From an uncultured Methanobrevibacter sp. (GTDB taxonomy: Archaea; Methanobacteriota; Methanobacteria; Methanobacteriales; Methanobacteriaceae), in NCBI RefSeq assembly GCF_900314695.1, contig NZ_OMWD01000023.1, forward strand, positions 1-64,000: a DNA stretch of 64,000 nucleotides, given 5' to 3'. Shown piece by piece: positions 1 through 9,660 of the stretch (within the stretch, counting starts at the first letter, position 1; each line of letters starts with the position of its first letter). The notes beneath the pieces were generated by a model. The model made no database searches. It worked only from the letters and a program-made list of their open reading frames with translations, and was not told the DNA's origin. Made by a program: the position numbers and the translations under genes.

Positions 1-1
1 C

Positions 2-511
2 GAAGAAAAAGGCCTAGATGGATACATATCCACTAGAAAACTCTCAAGAAAAGAAAAAAAGTACAATCTATGGGAAAAACCATTTCAAAAAGATAATTTT
101 GACTACGATGCAGAAATCGAAACCTATATCTGCCCTTTAGGAGAAATTTTATATCGAAGAAGAACATACGAATATAAAAACAAACAAAGAATAACTTATT
201 GGACAAACGAATGTAAAAACTGCATTATGAAAGAAATCTGCTGCAATAAAAAGAACTACAGAATAATCCAAGACTATGGAAACCCTTCCAAGATTAGAAT
301 GCAGCGGAAAATGGAAACAGACTGGGCACAAAAAATCTACAAAAAACGATCAAAAACAGCAGAACTACCATTTGCACATATAAAACAAAACATGAAACTA
401 CATGAATTCACCACAACCGGAATAAAAAACACAAACACAGAATTCAAACTATACACAATCGGACATAACCTAAAAAGAATATACAATGAAATAAACAAGA
501 AAAACAACTAA
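2..511 (+). CDS. IS1182-type DDE transposase, C-terminal part (5' end outside window)
   Basis: The reading frame is open from the window edge to the stop at 511, so this is the last ~169 residues of a longer protein. It shows the typical tail of IS1182/IS5-group DDE transposases: a Tyr-rich stretch, an ICPLGEILYRR segment, a CxxC pair (NECKNCIMKEICC), a basic stretch with RMQRKME, then a short IKQNMKLHEFTTTG stretch and a HNLKRIY end. It would catalyse cut-and-paste transposition if the missing part is intact. The first internal ATG (227) is not a real start because homology continues upstream. A second, badly decayed relative follows at once, so the region is probably a graveyard of old insertions. 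Confidence 0.7.
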   Translation, partial: EEKGLDGYISTRKLSRKEKKYNLWEKPFQKDNFDYDAEIETYICPLGEILYRRRTYEYKNKQRITYWTNECKNCIMKEICCNKKNYRIIQDYGNPSKIRMQRKMETDWAQKIYKKRSKTAELPFAHIKQNMKLHEFTTTGIKNTNTEFKLYTIGHNLKRIYNEINKKNN

Positions 512-584
512 AAATAATAAAAAATATCAAAAAATCATAAACACAAAATTCAATTAAAAATTTTGCGTCACATCCTCTAACATT

Positions 585-1534
585 AAAAAAAAAGCCTTTA
601 ATGAAGGATTTACAGAATTTAATCATGTTGTTAATGATGGAACAATCAAAGCATACAATTCCAACAACACCTAACAAAAAAGAAACAATAATATTAGTCA
701 ATTACTACAGACGACCAGTAGACTCCAAATCCCTTTAAAAACTCCATATACCATCTCAAAGATTGTTCGAAAAGAAATACATCGATGATGAAGATAAGTT
801 AGAACAATAATATGAAATAAAAACACAATTTACATTCACAGGCCAAAATAAAATACAAATAAACGATATTGAAGCAAATTTATGAAATGCAAGAAATGAA
901 ATTTCATGGTTGCCTATAATATCCAATCTGCAGTCGATTACGATACCAAATTAACATGTACAATAAATGTCACAAAAAACCCTACAGACCATTATGAACT
1001 ACCAAACATCTCGGAAAGAGCAATAAGAAACATTAACCCAACCAAAATTATCAAAATCAACTTGCATATAAAAAAAATAGATGGATTAATACCAAACAAA
1101 AAGCAAAGAAAAGAAAAAATAGGAAAATTAAACTCAAATCCATATCACAAAGACCATTTATGAATTAAATGCATTTAAATGACAAGAAAAATCAATATAT
1201 GTACATTTTTGCAAAATATGTTGAACCACACAAAGATCCATGAAAAAACAGATGAAATAAGACCCATAATAATTACTAATCCTATAAAAAACTGCAAGCA
1301 AGAAAAAAACGTTGTTCATTCTTACAAATACACAAAACCATCACAAAATACGGTTCAGAAATGCAAAAAGCAATGAACCAGAAAATGGAAAAACAAGAAT
1401 ATGAATATGAACACACTAAAAGATTAAACGTTGAAGGGTCATTTGGAATATTCAAAGAACAAATCCAAATAGAAAAAGAAGTAGTCGCAGAGAATGGTAA
1501 AAACAGAAGAAAGAATAAATTAAATGTATTATAA
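585..1534 (+). pseudogene. Decayed IS1182-type transposase
   Basis: Fragments of one transposase lie in order but in different frames. They are a segment encoding FNHVVNDGTIKAYNSN near 600-665, an AYNIQSAVDYDTKLTCTINV segment at 909-970, a KKIDGLIPNKKQRKEKIGKL segment near 1072-1130, and a C-terminal KRLNVEGSFGIFKEQ segment near 1418-1465 ending at 1534. Stops and frameshifts separate them (for example just upstream of 906), so no full-length protein can be made. The order and motifs match the DDE transposase family of the preceding partial gene, but this is a separate copy. Confidence 0.65.
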
Positions 1535-1801
1535 TACAATTTAATACAATTATACAATATAAAATAATAAATAAAAAATACAACAGAAGATTTGAAGATT
1601 TCTGCAAAAGTACATCCATTAAAAATCAATTAAAACTTGATGCAACAATATTTTAAAAAAAAAAACAACAAATCAGACAAAATTTAATTTTGGCAGACAC
1701 TCTGAAATAAAAAAATAAACAAAATTATAAAATTAATGAGTTATTAACAAACTCCTTAAAAATAATGAATTTTTCTTTAAGTAACTTTTTTGAAAAATCG
1801 A
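1535..1801. other. Gene-free, AT-rich stretch
   Basis: No supported gene. An open stretch encoding RRFEDFCKSTSIKNQLK near 1580-1640 may be a further scrap of the transposase region. A weak GAGTT/AACTC inverted repeat at about 1738-1754 could help end the minus-strand transcript of the next gene, but it is short and I do not call it a terminator. Confidence 0.3.
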
Positions 1802-3136
1802 TTAAAATTCATGTTGTTGTTTAATATAAACTCTTTTAATAGCCACATAATTATTAGAACCATAAACCTTTATCGAAAAAAAACTGCCATTTGATTCATT
1901 TACTCTGATTCCTTCTCCATCAGCCTTAACGACAATTTGCCCATTGTCTCGGATAATTTCTATATCATGCCATTCATTACTTGACAAAGGCAAATCATAA
2001 TTTAAAGGAGAATTCCTAAATGTAACAAATAATTTTGAATCAATGAAAAGACTAGTGAAAATGGAATATTTTAATTTAAATTTAATTGTAAAATTTTTAG
2101 GAAGTTGAAATGGTAAAGTTATTCCCCTAAATTCTTGAGCACATTCATGATAAAAACATATAATTTCATTATCAATTTTAGATTTCACATTTTTATCACA
2201 TTCCCATAATTGATTATCAAATAATTCAAATTGTTCATTATCATTCAACAACATGTTATCCCAATTTTCTTTTGTAATATTTTCATGATCTGGAAGAAAA
2301 TCATTTAGATTATCTTCTAAAATATGGTAAATTATAGGCACAATATACTTTTTAAACAAAGGATTATGACCTTGATTTTTATTTCCAATCATTATTTTAA
2401 TAAAATCATGATAATTAAAAGGTAATTTCGCAATTTTTTTAAAAAAAGGAATGTATTGAGATTCCAAATCAAATAAAACACTGAAATCTAAAATTAATAC
2501 AATATTAGGAATATATTTTTCTTTCTTTATTAATTCAATAATATTAGTTCTATATCCATATTTTTCAAAAATAATAGAATCATCATTTTCAAGAAAAGAG
2601 TATTTTTTTAGATTTTCCCAATGAAATGACCAATAAGTAAATAAATCAAATTGAGGGATATCTGCTAAAGCTTTAGACTCTTTAATTAAAATAGACAATA
2701 CAATAGCTGTGAATCCTCCTTGTGAAGAACCAAAAAATAATATGTTTTTATTAAAAACATTAATCTTTTTGGAAATAATTGAAATTATTTTTGCAATATT
2801 CCCAAGATACCAATCATCAGTTTTTCCAACACCCCAACCCGCTTTCATATCCTTACTTAAATATAACGTAGGGTCATTATAATGTATTGTCGAATATTCA
2901 AAATCCCATGACCACCTATCAAATTTGGGACCAAATCTTTCTCGAGGTTTACTCATAGAATATGCACCAGAACCAAAAACAATTAGTTTATCACAATTTT
3001 CTTTTAAATTTAACAAAAATTCATATTTAACATTATTGAAAGTAATGCATAAACCAAATCGTTGATTATAAAGAAAAACAACATCTTCAAGTTCCTCGAA
3101 CTCGCAATAAATTATATTGTCTACTAATTCCTGCAA
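1802..3136 (-). CDS. Alpha/beta-hydrolase-like protein with C-terminal beta-sandwich module Y
   Basis: A 444-residue protein. Residues ~35-270 look like an alpha/beta hydrolase: nucleophile elbow GSSQGG at 136-141 (Ser138), a candidate acid at Asp223 and a candidate His257 (NQGHNPL). The same pattern is kept in the paralogue at 16843-18360, which supports a Ser-Asp-His triad. Conserved neighbours include HYNDPT, GWGVG and LFTYW. Residues ~330-444 form a separate beta-rich domain (LPKNFTIKFKL ... WHDIEIIRDNGQIVV) that recurs at the end of the next gene and resembles concanavalin/LamG-like folds. The start is TTG, set by a GAGGAG site 5 bases upstream. A role as esterase or acyltransferase on a surface polymer is inference. 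Asp2, the GlcNAc O-acetyltransferase of accessory Sec systems, is a comparable fold but not shown to be homologous. Confidence 0.6.
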   Translation of the reverse strand: MQELVDNIIYCEFEELEDVVFLYNQRFGLCITFNNVKYEFLLNLKENCDKLIVFGSGAYSMSKPRERFGPKFDRWSWDFEYSTIHYNDPTLYLSKDMKAGWGVGKTDDWYLGNIAKIISIISKKINVFNKNILFFGSSQGGFTAIVLSILIKESKALADIPQFDLFTYWSFHWENLKKYSFLENDDSIIFEKYGYRTNIIELIKKEKYIPNIVLILDFSVLFDLESQYIPFFKKIAKLPFNYHDFIKIMIGNKNQGHNPLFKKYIVPIIYHILEDNLNDFLPDHENITKENWDNMLLNDNEQFELFDNQLWECDKNVKSKIDNEIICFYHECAQEFRGITLPFQLPKNFTIKFKLKYSIFTSLFIDSKLFVTFRNSPLNYDLPLSSNEWHDIEIIRDNGQIVVKADGEGIRVNESNGSFFSIKVYGSNNYVAIKRVYIKQQHEF

Positions 3137-3189
3137 ATTATCTCCTCATTAAATATTTGCTTATAACCTACTCAAAACATAACCTTAAA

Positions 3190-4380
3190 TCATAACTCTT
3201 GAATACTTAATTCTTTAAATAAGAATTCATTTCCACCCCATAAATCAATACGTATTGCGATTCCATTTGAACCTAAATCACAATTATAATGAGTAGTTTT
3301 ATCATCAGTTATGAAAATTATATCTCCTTCATCATAACAAATAGTTAAATGACCGCCATTTGTGGGAATACCCAAATCGATGAATTTTTTAGAAATAAAT
3401 TTTCTTTCGCTATTAGTTAATACAATCCTTGCAGCTGAATTATGTTGTAGTATATCAATATTTAATTTAAATCTGGAAGGTAAAAAATGAACTTTATTAT
3501 TAGATATTGGACTAAACCAATTTCCAGACCTTCTCTTAACCAATGTACCATGAGGTTTTCGAATCATCAAAACAAGTTTCTTATCCCAATTATTATTACA
3601 ATCCCCTTTAATACCTTTATCATAATACAAAATGGATTTAAATTCCCCATTATACATTGACTCATCATCAGAGGTTAAGATATTAGAATCAAATAATATC
3701 TTTTCAAAAGATTTAACATTAGATAAACTATTATTATAAAAATCTAACCAAAATTCTTTAGGATTATTAAAATAATTATTTTCAGAATTATAATAATTTG
3801 AATATTCTTGAATGATTAAATTTGAAGAAAGTAATTCTATTTTACTTTTAGAAGGGATTTTATAAATTTCTTGAAGTTTTACATTTTTTCCGTCAAAAAT
3901 ATTCGGAACTTTATATTTTATATTAGAATTACTAAAATCCTCAAGTATATGGAAACTAGTTGATATTGCATATTTATCGTTTAATTTCATATAAAATAAA
4001 TTATGATTAGAATATTTTGTATAAATCTCCCCATTTCCATTGGATTTTATAAATCCAACTGTAAAAAAGCCATCAATATTGGTGAAATCAGATAAATTAA
4101 TTATTTTTTCTGCAATTAATAATTCATTTTCATAAACTTTTTTCAACCATCCACTAATAAATGATAAATTACCATTTTGATCTATATTAAAAGTTTCATA
4201 ATTATTATTAACATCAATTTTAAAATCTTTTCCAACGAAAATTGTTTTTTTATCTTTTGAAATCCATTCAAAATTAATAGTATCAGAATTTAATGAATTA
4301 AATTTATTAAATTTGTTTTTAATATTTTTTATTTCAGAATGCATTAATTTTTTTTTAGATTTAAATAATACAAATTCCAT
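3190..4380 (-). CDS. Stand-alone amidotransferase-like domain protein with module Y tail
   Basis: A 396-residue protein of unknown function. Residues ~65-200 resemble the N-terminal domain of asparagine-synthetase-type proteins (DGFFTVGFIKS, then YAISTSFHILEDF), the same region seen in the gene at 9661-11805, but the ATP-pyrophosphatase half is absent. There is no Cys next to the N-terminus, so glutaminase activity is unlikely. The last ~110 residues (FLPSRFKLNIDI ... HLTICYDEGDIIF ... IRIDLWGGNEF) match the tail of the adjacent hydrolase gene. ATG at 4380 is chosen over the in-frame GTG at 4386 because GAGGTG at 4384-4390 serves as its ribosome binding site. It is 53 bases upstream of the hydrolase gene, probably one operon. 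Confidence 0.55.
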   Translation of the reverse strand: MEFVLFKSKKKLMHSEIKNIKNKFNKFNSLNSDTINFEWISKDKKTIFVGKDFKIDVNNNYETFNIDQNGNLSFISGWLKKVYENELLIAEKIINLSDFTNIDGFFTVGFIKSNGNGEIYTKYSNHNLFYMKLNDKYAISTSFHILEDFSNSNIKYKVPNIFDGKNVKLQEIYKIPSKSKIELLSSNLIIQEYSNYYNSENNYFNNPKEFWLDFYNNSLSNVKSFEKILFDSNILTSDDESMYNGEFKSILYYDKGIKGDCNNNWDKKLVLMIRKPHGTLVKRRSGNWFSPISNNKVHFLPSRFKLNIDILQHNSAARIVLTNSERKFISKKFIDLGIPTNGGHLTICYDEGDIIFITDDKTTHYNCDLGSNGIAIRIDLWGGNEFLFKELSIQEL

Positions 4381-4761
4381 TTTCACACCTCACTCTTAAT
4401 ACAAATTTATATATAATATCATATATTTAGTTACAGTTTAAATATATTTCTATAAGTTTCGCAAATCTTCAAAAACTATGTGCTTTTTTCTTTTTCATTA
4501 TTTTGAATTCAATGATTACTATTACATAATTCTTTTGAAAATCATTGTTTTCTTCATCAACGAAATCAAGATCATTATAAAAAAAATGATTTAGACACTG
4601 AAATTTCGCTATGATTTTATTTAATAAGCAAATAAATTATTTTTAAAGAATTTTTCAATCAAAAAAAAATATAATCCGATATAATTGAACATATCTACAA
4701 ATTATGAATATTAGAAAATATTTATATTAATAAAAAAAATATATATAATAAGGTGAATTTT
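4381..4761. promoter_or_regulatory. Divergent intergenic region
   Basis: Separates the minus-strand hydrolase operon from the plus-strand small protein. It is over 80% AT with several TATA-like runs, for example TTTATATTA near 4721-4731 and AAATATATATAATA near 4737-4750 before the plus-strand gene. No conserved operator or RNA structure is visible. Confidence 0.35.
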
Positions 4762-5229
4762 ATGAAGAAAAAATTTCTGATATTAATAATAATTATTGCA
4801 CTTTTATTAATATTCATTGGCTTTACAGAACATTCAAAGACATCAAATGAAAAAAAAGTAATTAATGTAGCCGGCACCAATTTTACAATACCCGACAAAT
4901 ATTATGAAAACGGTACAAATGAAAATAAACAGATTAAGATTACTAATGACACTAATTCCTTTTATATAGGACATTATAACGATTCATACATAAAAAATCA
5001 TTTAAATGAATATTTCAAGTATTGGCATGAGCAAAATCAGTCAGTTTCAATTCCATGTTCCAATTTCACTGTAGAAAATAATTTAGTTTATAAAACAGTT
5101 AACAATCAAAATCATGTAATAGGTTACTGGTTTGAAAAAAACAATCAAACTTATTTCATACATGATGGAGGAGATAATTCGATTGAAGAAAGTATCTTTC
5201 TTGATTTGATAAAATCAGCAAATAACTAA
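4762..5229 (+). CDS. Small membrane-anchored or secreted protein, unknown function
   Basis: A 155-residue protein. Residues 1-20 are KKKF followed by an Ile/Leu-rich hydrophobic segment, i.e. a signal peptide or N-terminal anchor. The outside part has TNFTIPDKYY and repeated NxT/NxS sites, a pattern seen in small envelope proteins of this group; no enzyme motif is recognisable. The ATG at 4762 is preferred to the GTG at 4753 because AGGTGA at 4751-4756 is the ribosome binding site. It stands alone between two minus-strand operons. Confidence 0.6.
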   Translation: MKKKFLILIIIIALLLIFIGFTEHSKTSNEKKVINVAGTNFTIPDKYYENGTNENKQIKITNDTNSFYIGHYNDSYIKNHLNEYFKYWHEQNQSVSIPCSNFTVENNLVYKTVNNQNHVIGYWFEKNNQTYFIHDGGDNSIEESIFLDLIKSANN

Positions 5230-5272
5230 GAAATTATCTGAAATCATGAAAAAATATTTATTAAGGGAAAAA

Positions 5273-5296
5273 AGTTAAATAAATTACTATTTAACT
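5273..5296 (-). terminator. Hairpin terminator of the ABC exporter operon
   Basis: Nine-base perfect stem (AGTTAAATA / TATTTAACT) with a 6-base loop. Read on the minus strand it is followed by TTTTTT, just after the stop of the ATPase gene. AT-rich, so weak by bacterial standards, but the position fits. Confidence 0.5.
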
Positions 5297-5304
5297 ATCC
5301 CAAA

Positions 5305-6501
5305 CTATTTAAACTGTATATTTGCTAACTGTTCATTACTTGCTTTTTCAGCATCCTTAAGATAATGGTCACAAACTTTATTAACTTCACCAATTTCTCT
5401 TAATTTTCCATTATCAATCCAAACGGCTTTATCGCACAATTCTCGAATTTGAGGAATAGAGTGAGAAACTAATAAAACTGTAGTTCCCCCATCCATTAAT
5501 GATTTCATTTTATCAGCACTTTTTTTCTGGAAATTAACATCCCCAACACCTAAAATTTCATCAATAATTAAAATATCAGGGTTTACAGCCGTTGCAATAG
5601 AAAACCCTAATTTCGCAAGCATGCCCTTTGAATAATTTTTAATAGGAATATCAATGAATTCACCTAATTCAGAAAATTCTATAATTTCATCCATTTTTGA
5701 TTCTAAAAATTCCTTTTCATATCCTAAAACTGCACCATTTAAAATTATATTTTTCCTTCCAGAGAAGTTTTGGTCAAATCCTGCACCTAATGATAATAAT
5801 GGTGAAATATTACCATAGGTAGTTACACTTCCTTTATCAGGAGAATAAATACCAGTAATTAAATTTAGTAAAGTAGATTTACCTGCACCATTATACCCAA
5901 TAATACCTACCTTTTCACCTTTATATATTTTAAAAGAAACATCATTTATAGCATGAATTTTTATTTTTTTAGATTTATCTCGTTTTAAAGTACGGACAAA
6001 AGTTTCTTTTAATGTGTCAATTTTTTCAGTTTGAACTTCGAAAGTTAAATCGGCGTGATCAACAATTATTGAAACCTGCTTATTATAATCAGGTATAATA
6101 TCTTCAAGGAGATTATCAACTTTTTTTTCATCAACATGCTTATTTTTATGAATTACATCAGCTTGATTTTTACTATCTTTTAGTTCCTTGGACACATTAT
6201 CATTTTCTCGTTCTAAACCAATTTTATCAGTTACTAAAGTTGCATCATTTTTAAGATTTGAAACAGGTTTAGATATAACATTAGGATTATTAACTTGTTT
6301 TTTTAAACTTCCTTTAGAATTAAATTTTGCTTTTTCTTTTTGTTCAAGATGAATCAAAATTTTATTGGCTTCATGAAATGATAACCCATATTTATCCATA
6401 ATCTTTTTTATAGCAACATTTTTTTGATTATTTAATGAATTATCATTAAAAGTTTTATTTACTTCTTTATTAAATTCTAAATTATTGTTTTTTTGATTCA
6501 T
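5305..6501 (-). CDS. tagH: ABC exporter ATP-binding subunit, TagH/Wzt-like
   Basis: A 398-residue protein powering export of an undecaprenol-like or polyprenol-linked surface polymer, with the permease encoded just upstream. Motifs: Walker A GYNGAGKST at 202-210, signature NYSKG at 289-293, Walker B ILIIDE at 310-315, then a SHS switch (LLVSHS). The ATPase core starts near residue 145 and has the short C-terminus of TagH/RfbB-type proteins without a glycan-binding Wzt tail. Unusual is a ~140-residue Lys/Asn-rich N-terminal extension with a small helical part (KIMDKYGLSFHEANKIL, ~34-50) and a disordered linker. GAGGTG just before the ATG overlaps the permease stop codon, so the two are translationally coupled. 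Confidence 0.85.
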   Translation of the reverse strand: MNQKNNNLEFNKEVNKTFNDNSLNNQKNVAIKKIMDKYGLSFHEANKILIHLEQKEKAKFNSKGSLKKQVNNPNVISKPVSNLKNDATLVTDKIGLERENDNVSKELKDSKNQADVIHKNKHVDEKKVDNLLEDIIPDYNKQVSIIVDHADLTFEVQTEKIDTLKETFVRTLKRDKSKKIKIHAINDVSFKIYKGEKVGIIGYNGAGKSTLLNLITGIYSPDKGSVTTYGNISPLLSLGAGFDQNFSGRKNIILNGAVLGYEKEFLESKMDEIIEFSELGEFIDIPIKNYSKGMLAKLGFSIATAVNPDILIIDEILGVGDVNFQKKSADKMKSLMDGGTTVLLVSHSIPQIRELCDKAVWIDNGKLREIGEVNKVCDHYLKDAEKASNEQLANIQFK

Positions 6502-6510
6502 GAAACACCT

Positions 6511-7281
6511 CTAAAATTTGGTAACCACATTGCCCTCATATTTTTTAAATACAATAATTCCAAAAATTAGTATTATCAAAGATAATAATAACAAATTTAT
6601 TAAATTAATCCAATTTGGAACAGTTCCTTGATAAATAAAGCACCTAAATTGATCAATAGCCCAATATAAAGGATTTAACATCATATAACCTCTAAAAGGT
6701 TCTGGAATAATATCTATTGGATAAAAAATCGCTGAAGCATACATAAACATCATCGAAATGACTGTCCACAAATGTTTAATATCAGTATAATACACACATG
6801 CTATTGATAACATTAAACCCAAACCAACAATCATAACAAATAATAAAATAACTGGAATAATTGAACAAAATATGATAGGAAAATGAAATGTGGCATGTGT
6901 AATAAACATTATAATTACTAAAAGAATTAACATTATTAAATAATTTAAAAATTCAGATAAAATAGCCCCTAAAACAAAAATATATTTTGGAGCAGGAGTT
7001 CTTTGTAAAATAGATTTATTTCCTCTTAGTGCATCCATGGATGAGGATATAGAAGAAGTAAAAAATTGAAATAAACACCATCCACACAAGAAATAAACAG
7101 CATAATTATCTATATTTCTCCCAAAAATAGTTGAAAATATTATTGTAAACAAAGCCATCATCAATAATGGACTTAAAATTGTCCACATGACCCCTAAAAC
7201 AGAATCCTTATATTTTGATGAAAAATTTTTTTTCACAATTTCTTCCAATAAAAATATATCATTTTTTTTAATTGAACTCAT
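6511..7281 (-). CDS. tagG: ABC-2 type polymer exporter permease, TagG/RfbA-like
   Basis: A 256-residue integral membrane protein with about six transmembrane segments. It has the ABC-2 family features of polysaccharide and teichoic acid exporters: an amphipathic start followed by the SKYKDSVLGVMWTILSPLLM motif at ~20-39 and a late PxxYxIDQFR segment (LNPLYWAIDQFR). It pairs with the downstream ATPase, whose start lies 10 bases past its stop. Together they would move a completed lipid-linked polymer across the membrane. The exporter sits at the left of the polymer gene island and is transcribed away from the LicD gene. Confidence 0.85.
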   Translation of the reverse strand: MSSIKKNDIFLLEEIVKKNFSSKYKDSVLGVMWTILSPLLMMALFTIIFSTIFGRNIDNYAVYFLCGWCLFQFFTSSISSSMDALRGNKSILQRTPAPKYIFVLGAILSEFLNYLIMLILLVIIMFITHATFHFPIIFCSIIPVILLFVMIVGLGLMLSIACVYYTDIKHLWTVISMMFMYASAIFYPIDIIPEPFRGYMMLNPLYWAIDQFRCFIYQGTVPNWINLINLLLLSLIILIFGIIVFKKYEGNVVTKF

Positions 7282-7417
7282 AAAATCAACATTTAAAATT
7301 ATATAACTTAATTAGTATTTACTAATATATAATTATTAACAACATGATTTAAATATTTTTAAAATAATAATTTATATTGCAAATAAATTATTAAATGTGT
7401 TTGAGAGATTACCTACT

Positions 7418-7610
7418 TAAAAATTCACATGAAAAATTTAAATGGTTTAAAAATTCTTATTTTCCCACCCCATAATACAAATAAAAACAAATTTATTGAT
7501 TGTTGAAAATCATGTTCTAAATGAATGGGAAAATAATTCTTCAAGTTAAGAGTTTTAGATTATTCCTGGGTTAAATACTCAAGATTATGAAAAGGATGTT
7601 TTTATTTAGG
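7418..7610 (+). pseudogene. Relic of a class I methyltransferase gene
   Basis: DNA at 7418-7465 reads KNSHEKFKWFKNSYF, nearly the same as the N-terminus of the intact methyltransferase at 21090 (KNSHEKMEWFKNNYL). It is followed by NTNKNKFIDC against NTSKKLDILD, then a stop. Further scraps reading IIPGLN and DYEKDVFI near 7558-7605 could match the LDFQAGNNVDIVV region in another frame. Stops and shifts mean it is dead. The match is by eye. Confidence 0.45.
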
Positions 7611-7733
7611 ATTTTATGAATTGATAAAATCCTAAAAAAAATAAGTGTTGATAACAGATTAGAATTATTCAAAAGTTAATTATCAGAACCAAATGAAATA
7701 TTGTTTTACAATAATTTAATAGCGTGATATGAT

Positions 7734-9344
7734 ATGATTAGTACAAACCAACTTAATACATTCAAATTAAAAATGATTGAAACATTTTATGATGAAACAT
7801 GCAAAATTTTTTATGAATATTTCAAAGGAAAATATGATATCCGGAGATTTGAATATTATATTAATAGATATTTCAATGCATGGAAAACCTGTAGAATAGA
7901 TTTAAGAAATAAAGGGGAAACAGCATCACTTAAAGTCTTAAATGAAGAAATTAACACAAATATTAAATATCCTACTTGGTTTGATAATGGAAATGGATGC
8001 ATTATTGAATCTGAAAATAAAATATTAAATTTAGATATTAAATGCAATGGATCTGGACAAATAGAATTGAATTTAAAAGGTATTGATTATAGAAACAATC
8101 CCACTACAAGACTTCCAATTTATATTGCCTACAAACAACTACTCTACAATGATTTACCTATTTTTAATGATAATCACTTAACATGGCACGATAACTCCTA
8201 TACATATACAAAACTATGCCAAAACAATGAAAAAATAAAAATTAAAGTAGAATTTAAAACCATTTTTGATTATTTTCCAAAACTTAATGAATTTCAAAAT
8301 AACTTAACTTATGAATTCAATAGCTTTGAGGACATCAATGAAATTTACAATCAATTTGAAGACTATATCCTACAAGAAAAACTTAATCTATTTCCATATG
8401 TCGATAATAAGGAATTATATAAAATCTATTTAAATTTAACAAAAAATTACAATAATCTAATTAATGAATTTAATAGTTATAAAAAGGACACCGCTAAAGT
8501 TTTAGACTCTTATAATCTACTTTTCAACAACATATTTAAATTCAACAAATTAGAACCGACAGCAATAGCAAAATATTCCCGTGAGCTCAACAATCAACTA
8601 CTTGACTTTATCGGCAATGTCTGTAAAAAATATGGTTTGCAATGGTGGTTAGATTTTGGAGTTTTATTAGGTGCTGTCAGACATGGAGGAAATATCCCCT
8701 GGGACGATGACTATGACATTTCCATGATGAGATCAGATTACGATAAATTCTTTAAAATAATCCATAATGAACTTAAAGAAAATAATCTTGAAAATTCAAT
8801 TCAAGTGAATTTAAATAAAAAAGGCCCTAACAATTCATTATTATCATTTATCAAACTGGAATACTTCGATAAAGGAAGATTATTTGGTTTTGTAGATATA
8901 TTTCCATATGACTACATTGACAGGACAATTGATGATTATGAACATGTAAAATCTATTTTTTATAATGAACATTATAAATTCATTGATGAGCTAAAGGCAG
9001 GCGTTGACAGGGAGGTCGCTTTGGAAAAGTATTTCAAATTATTTAATGTTGCAAATAATCAGACAGATACAATGATTTTAGGCATTGAACACTTTACTTA
9101 CAATGAGATTAGTCATGAAAATGTATTTCCACTCAGTCAAATAAAATTTGAGGACAGATATTATCCTTGTCCAAATAAACCGAAAGATTTCCTTAGACAG
9201 GAGTATGGTGACGACTTTATGAAAGTTCCAAAAACTATTTATAATCATGGATTTTTTGATGCTTTATCCCAATATGATGATGTTTTAGTAACTTTTGAGA
9301 GAAATATCAGTCTTTTAAAAGAAATTAATTTCAGATATAAGTAA
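7734..9344 (+). CDS. LicD-family phosphotransferase with N-terminal module X
   Basis: A 536-residue protein. Residues ~20-185 are module X: TCRIDLRNKG, PTWF, a KCNGSGQIELNLKG strand, YRNN, RLPIYIAY, LTWHDNSY. The same module ends the proteins at 9661 and 16843. Residues ~290-500 are a LicD domain with the nucleotidyltransferase-fold signature LLGAVRHGGNIPWDDDYD (Asp324-326 and Asp328). Bacterial LicD adds phosphocholine or similar groups to teichoic acid or LPS sugars; related proteins add other phospho-groups. Here a transfer of a phospho-substituent to the exported polymer is inferred. A GTGAT site at 7724-7728 precedes the ATG. The upstream 450 bases hold the divergent promoter region and a methyltransferase relic. 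Confidence 0.75.
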   Translation: MISTNQLNTFKLKMIETFYDETCKIFYEYFKGKYDIRRFEYYINRYFNAWKTCRIDLRNKGETASLKVLNEEINTNIKYPTWFDNGNGCIIESENKILNLDIKCNGSGQIELNLKGIDYRNNPTTRLPIYIAYKQLLYNDLPIFNDNHLTWHDNSYTYTKLCQNNEKIKIKVEFKTIFDYFPKLNEFQNNLTYEFNSFEDINEIYNQFEDYILQEKLNLFPYVDNKELYKIYLNLTKNYNNLINEFNSYKKDTAKVLDSYNLLFNNIFKFNKLEPTAIAKYSRELNNQLLDFIGNVCKKYGLQWWLDFGVLLGAVRHGGNIPWDDDYDISMMRSDYDKFFKIIHNELKENNLENSIQVNLNKKGPNNSLLSFIKLEYFDKGRLFGFVDIFPYDYIDRTIDDYEHVKSIFYNEHYKFIDELKAGVDREVALEKYFKLFNVANNQTDTMILGIEHFTYNEISHENVFPLSQIKFEDRYYPCPNKPKDFLRQEYGDDFMKVPKTIYNHGFFDALSQYDDVLVTFERNISLLKEINFRYK

Positions 9345-9660
9345 TGCACATTAAACTCTAAGTGATTAAATGAATGAAATTACACTTTTTCAACCTTTGG
9401 ATTATGTGCATCAAGCAACATAATTTACCAATCTGACATTCAATTTATAATCTTTTGTTAAGGATAAAGAAAAATTAACAGCATGTATTGGGACACCTAT
9501 AATTTTATGATATGCATACATTAATCCACATAATAAAATTGTTTATTATTTTAACAAATAGTTTTGAAAAATAAATATTGAAAACAGTGCCGAGAGTAAA
9601 ACCTAAATAGTTTTTAATATAAAAATTAAAGTATAATATAATATATTGTTAGGTGTAAAA
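9345..9660. other. Intergenic region before the AsnB-like gene
   Basis: No convincing gene. Short open frames of 17 codons (plus, 9371) and about 36 codons (minus, near 9415-9525) have no recognisable content. A TATA-rich run (TATAATATAATATATTG, 9632-9648) precedes the AGGTG site of the next gene and is a plausible promoter. Confidence 0.3.

Noticed and set aside
4753..4761. GTG start for the small secreted protein
   Set aside because: The GTG is part of the AGGTGA binding site; the ATG at 4762 is correctly spaced.
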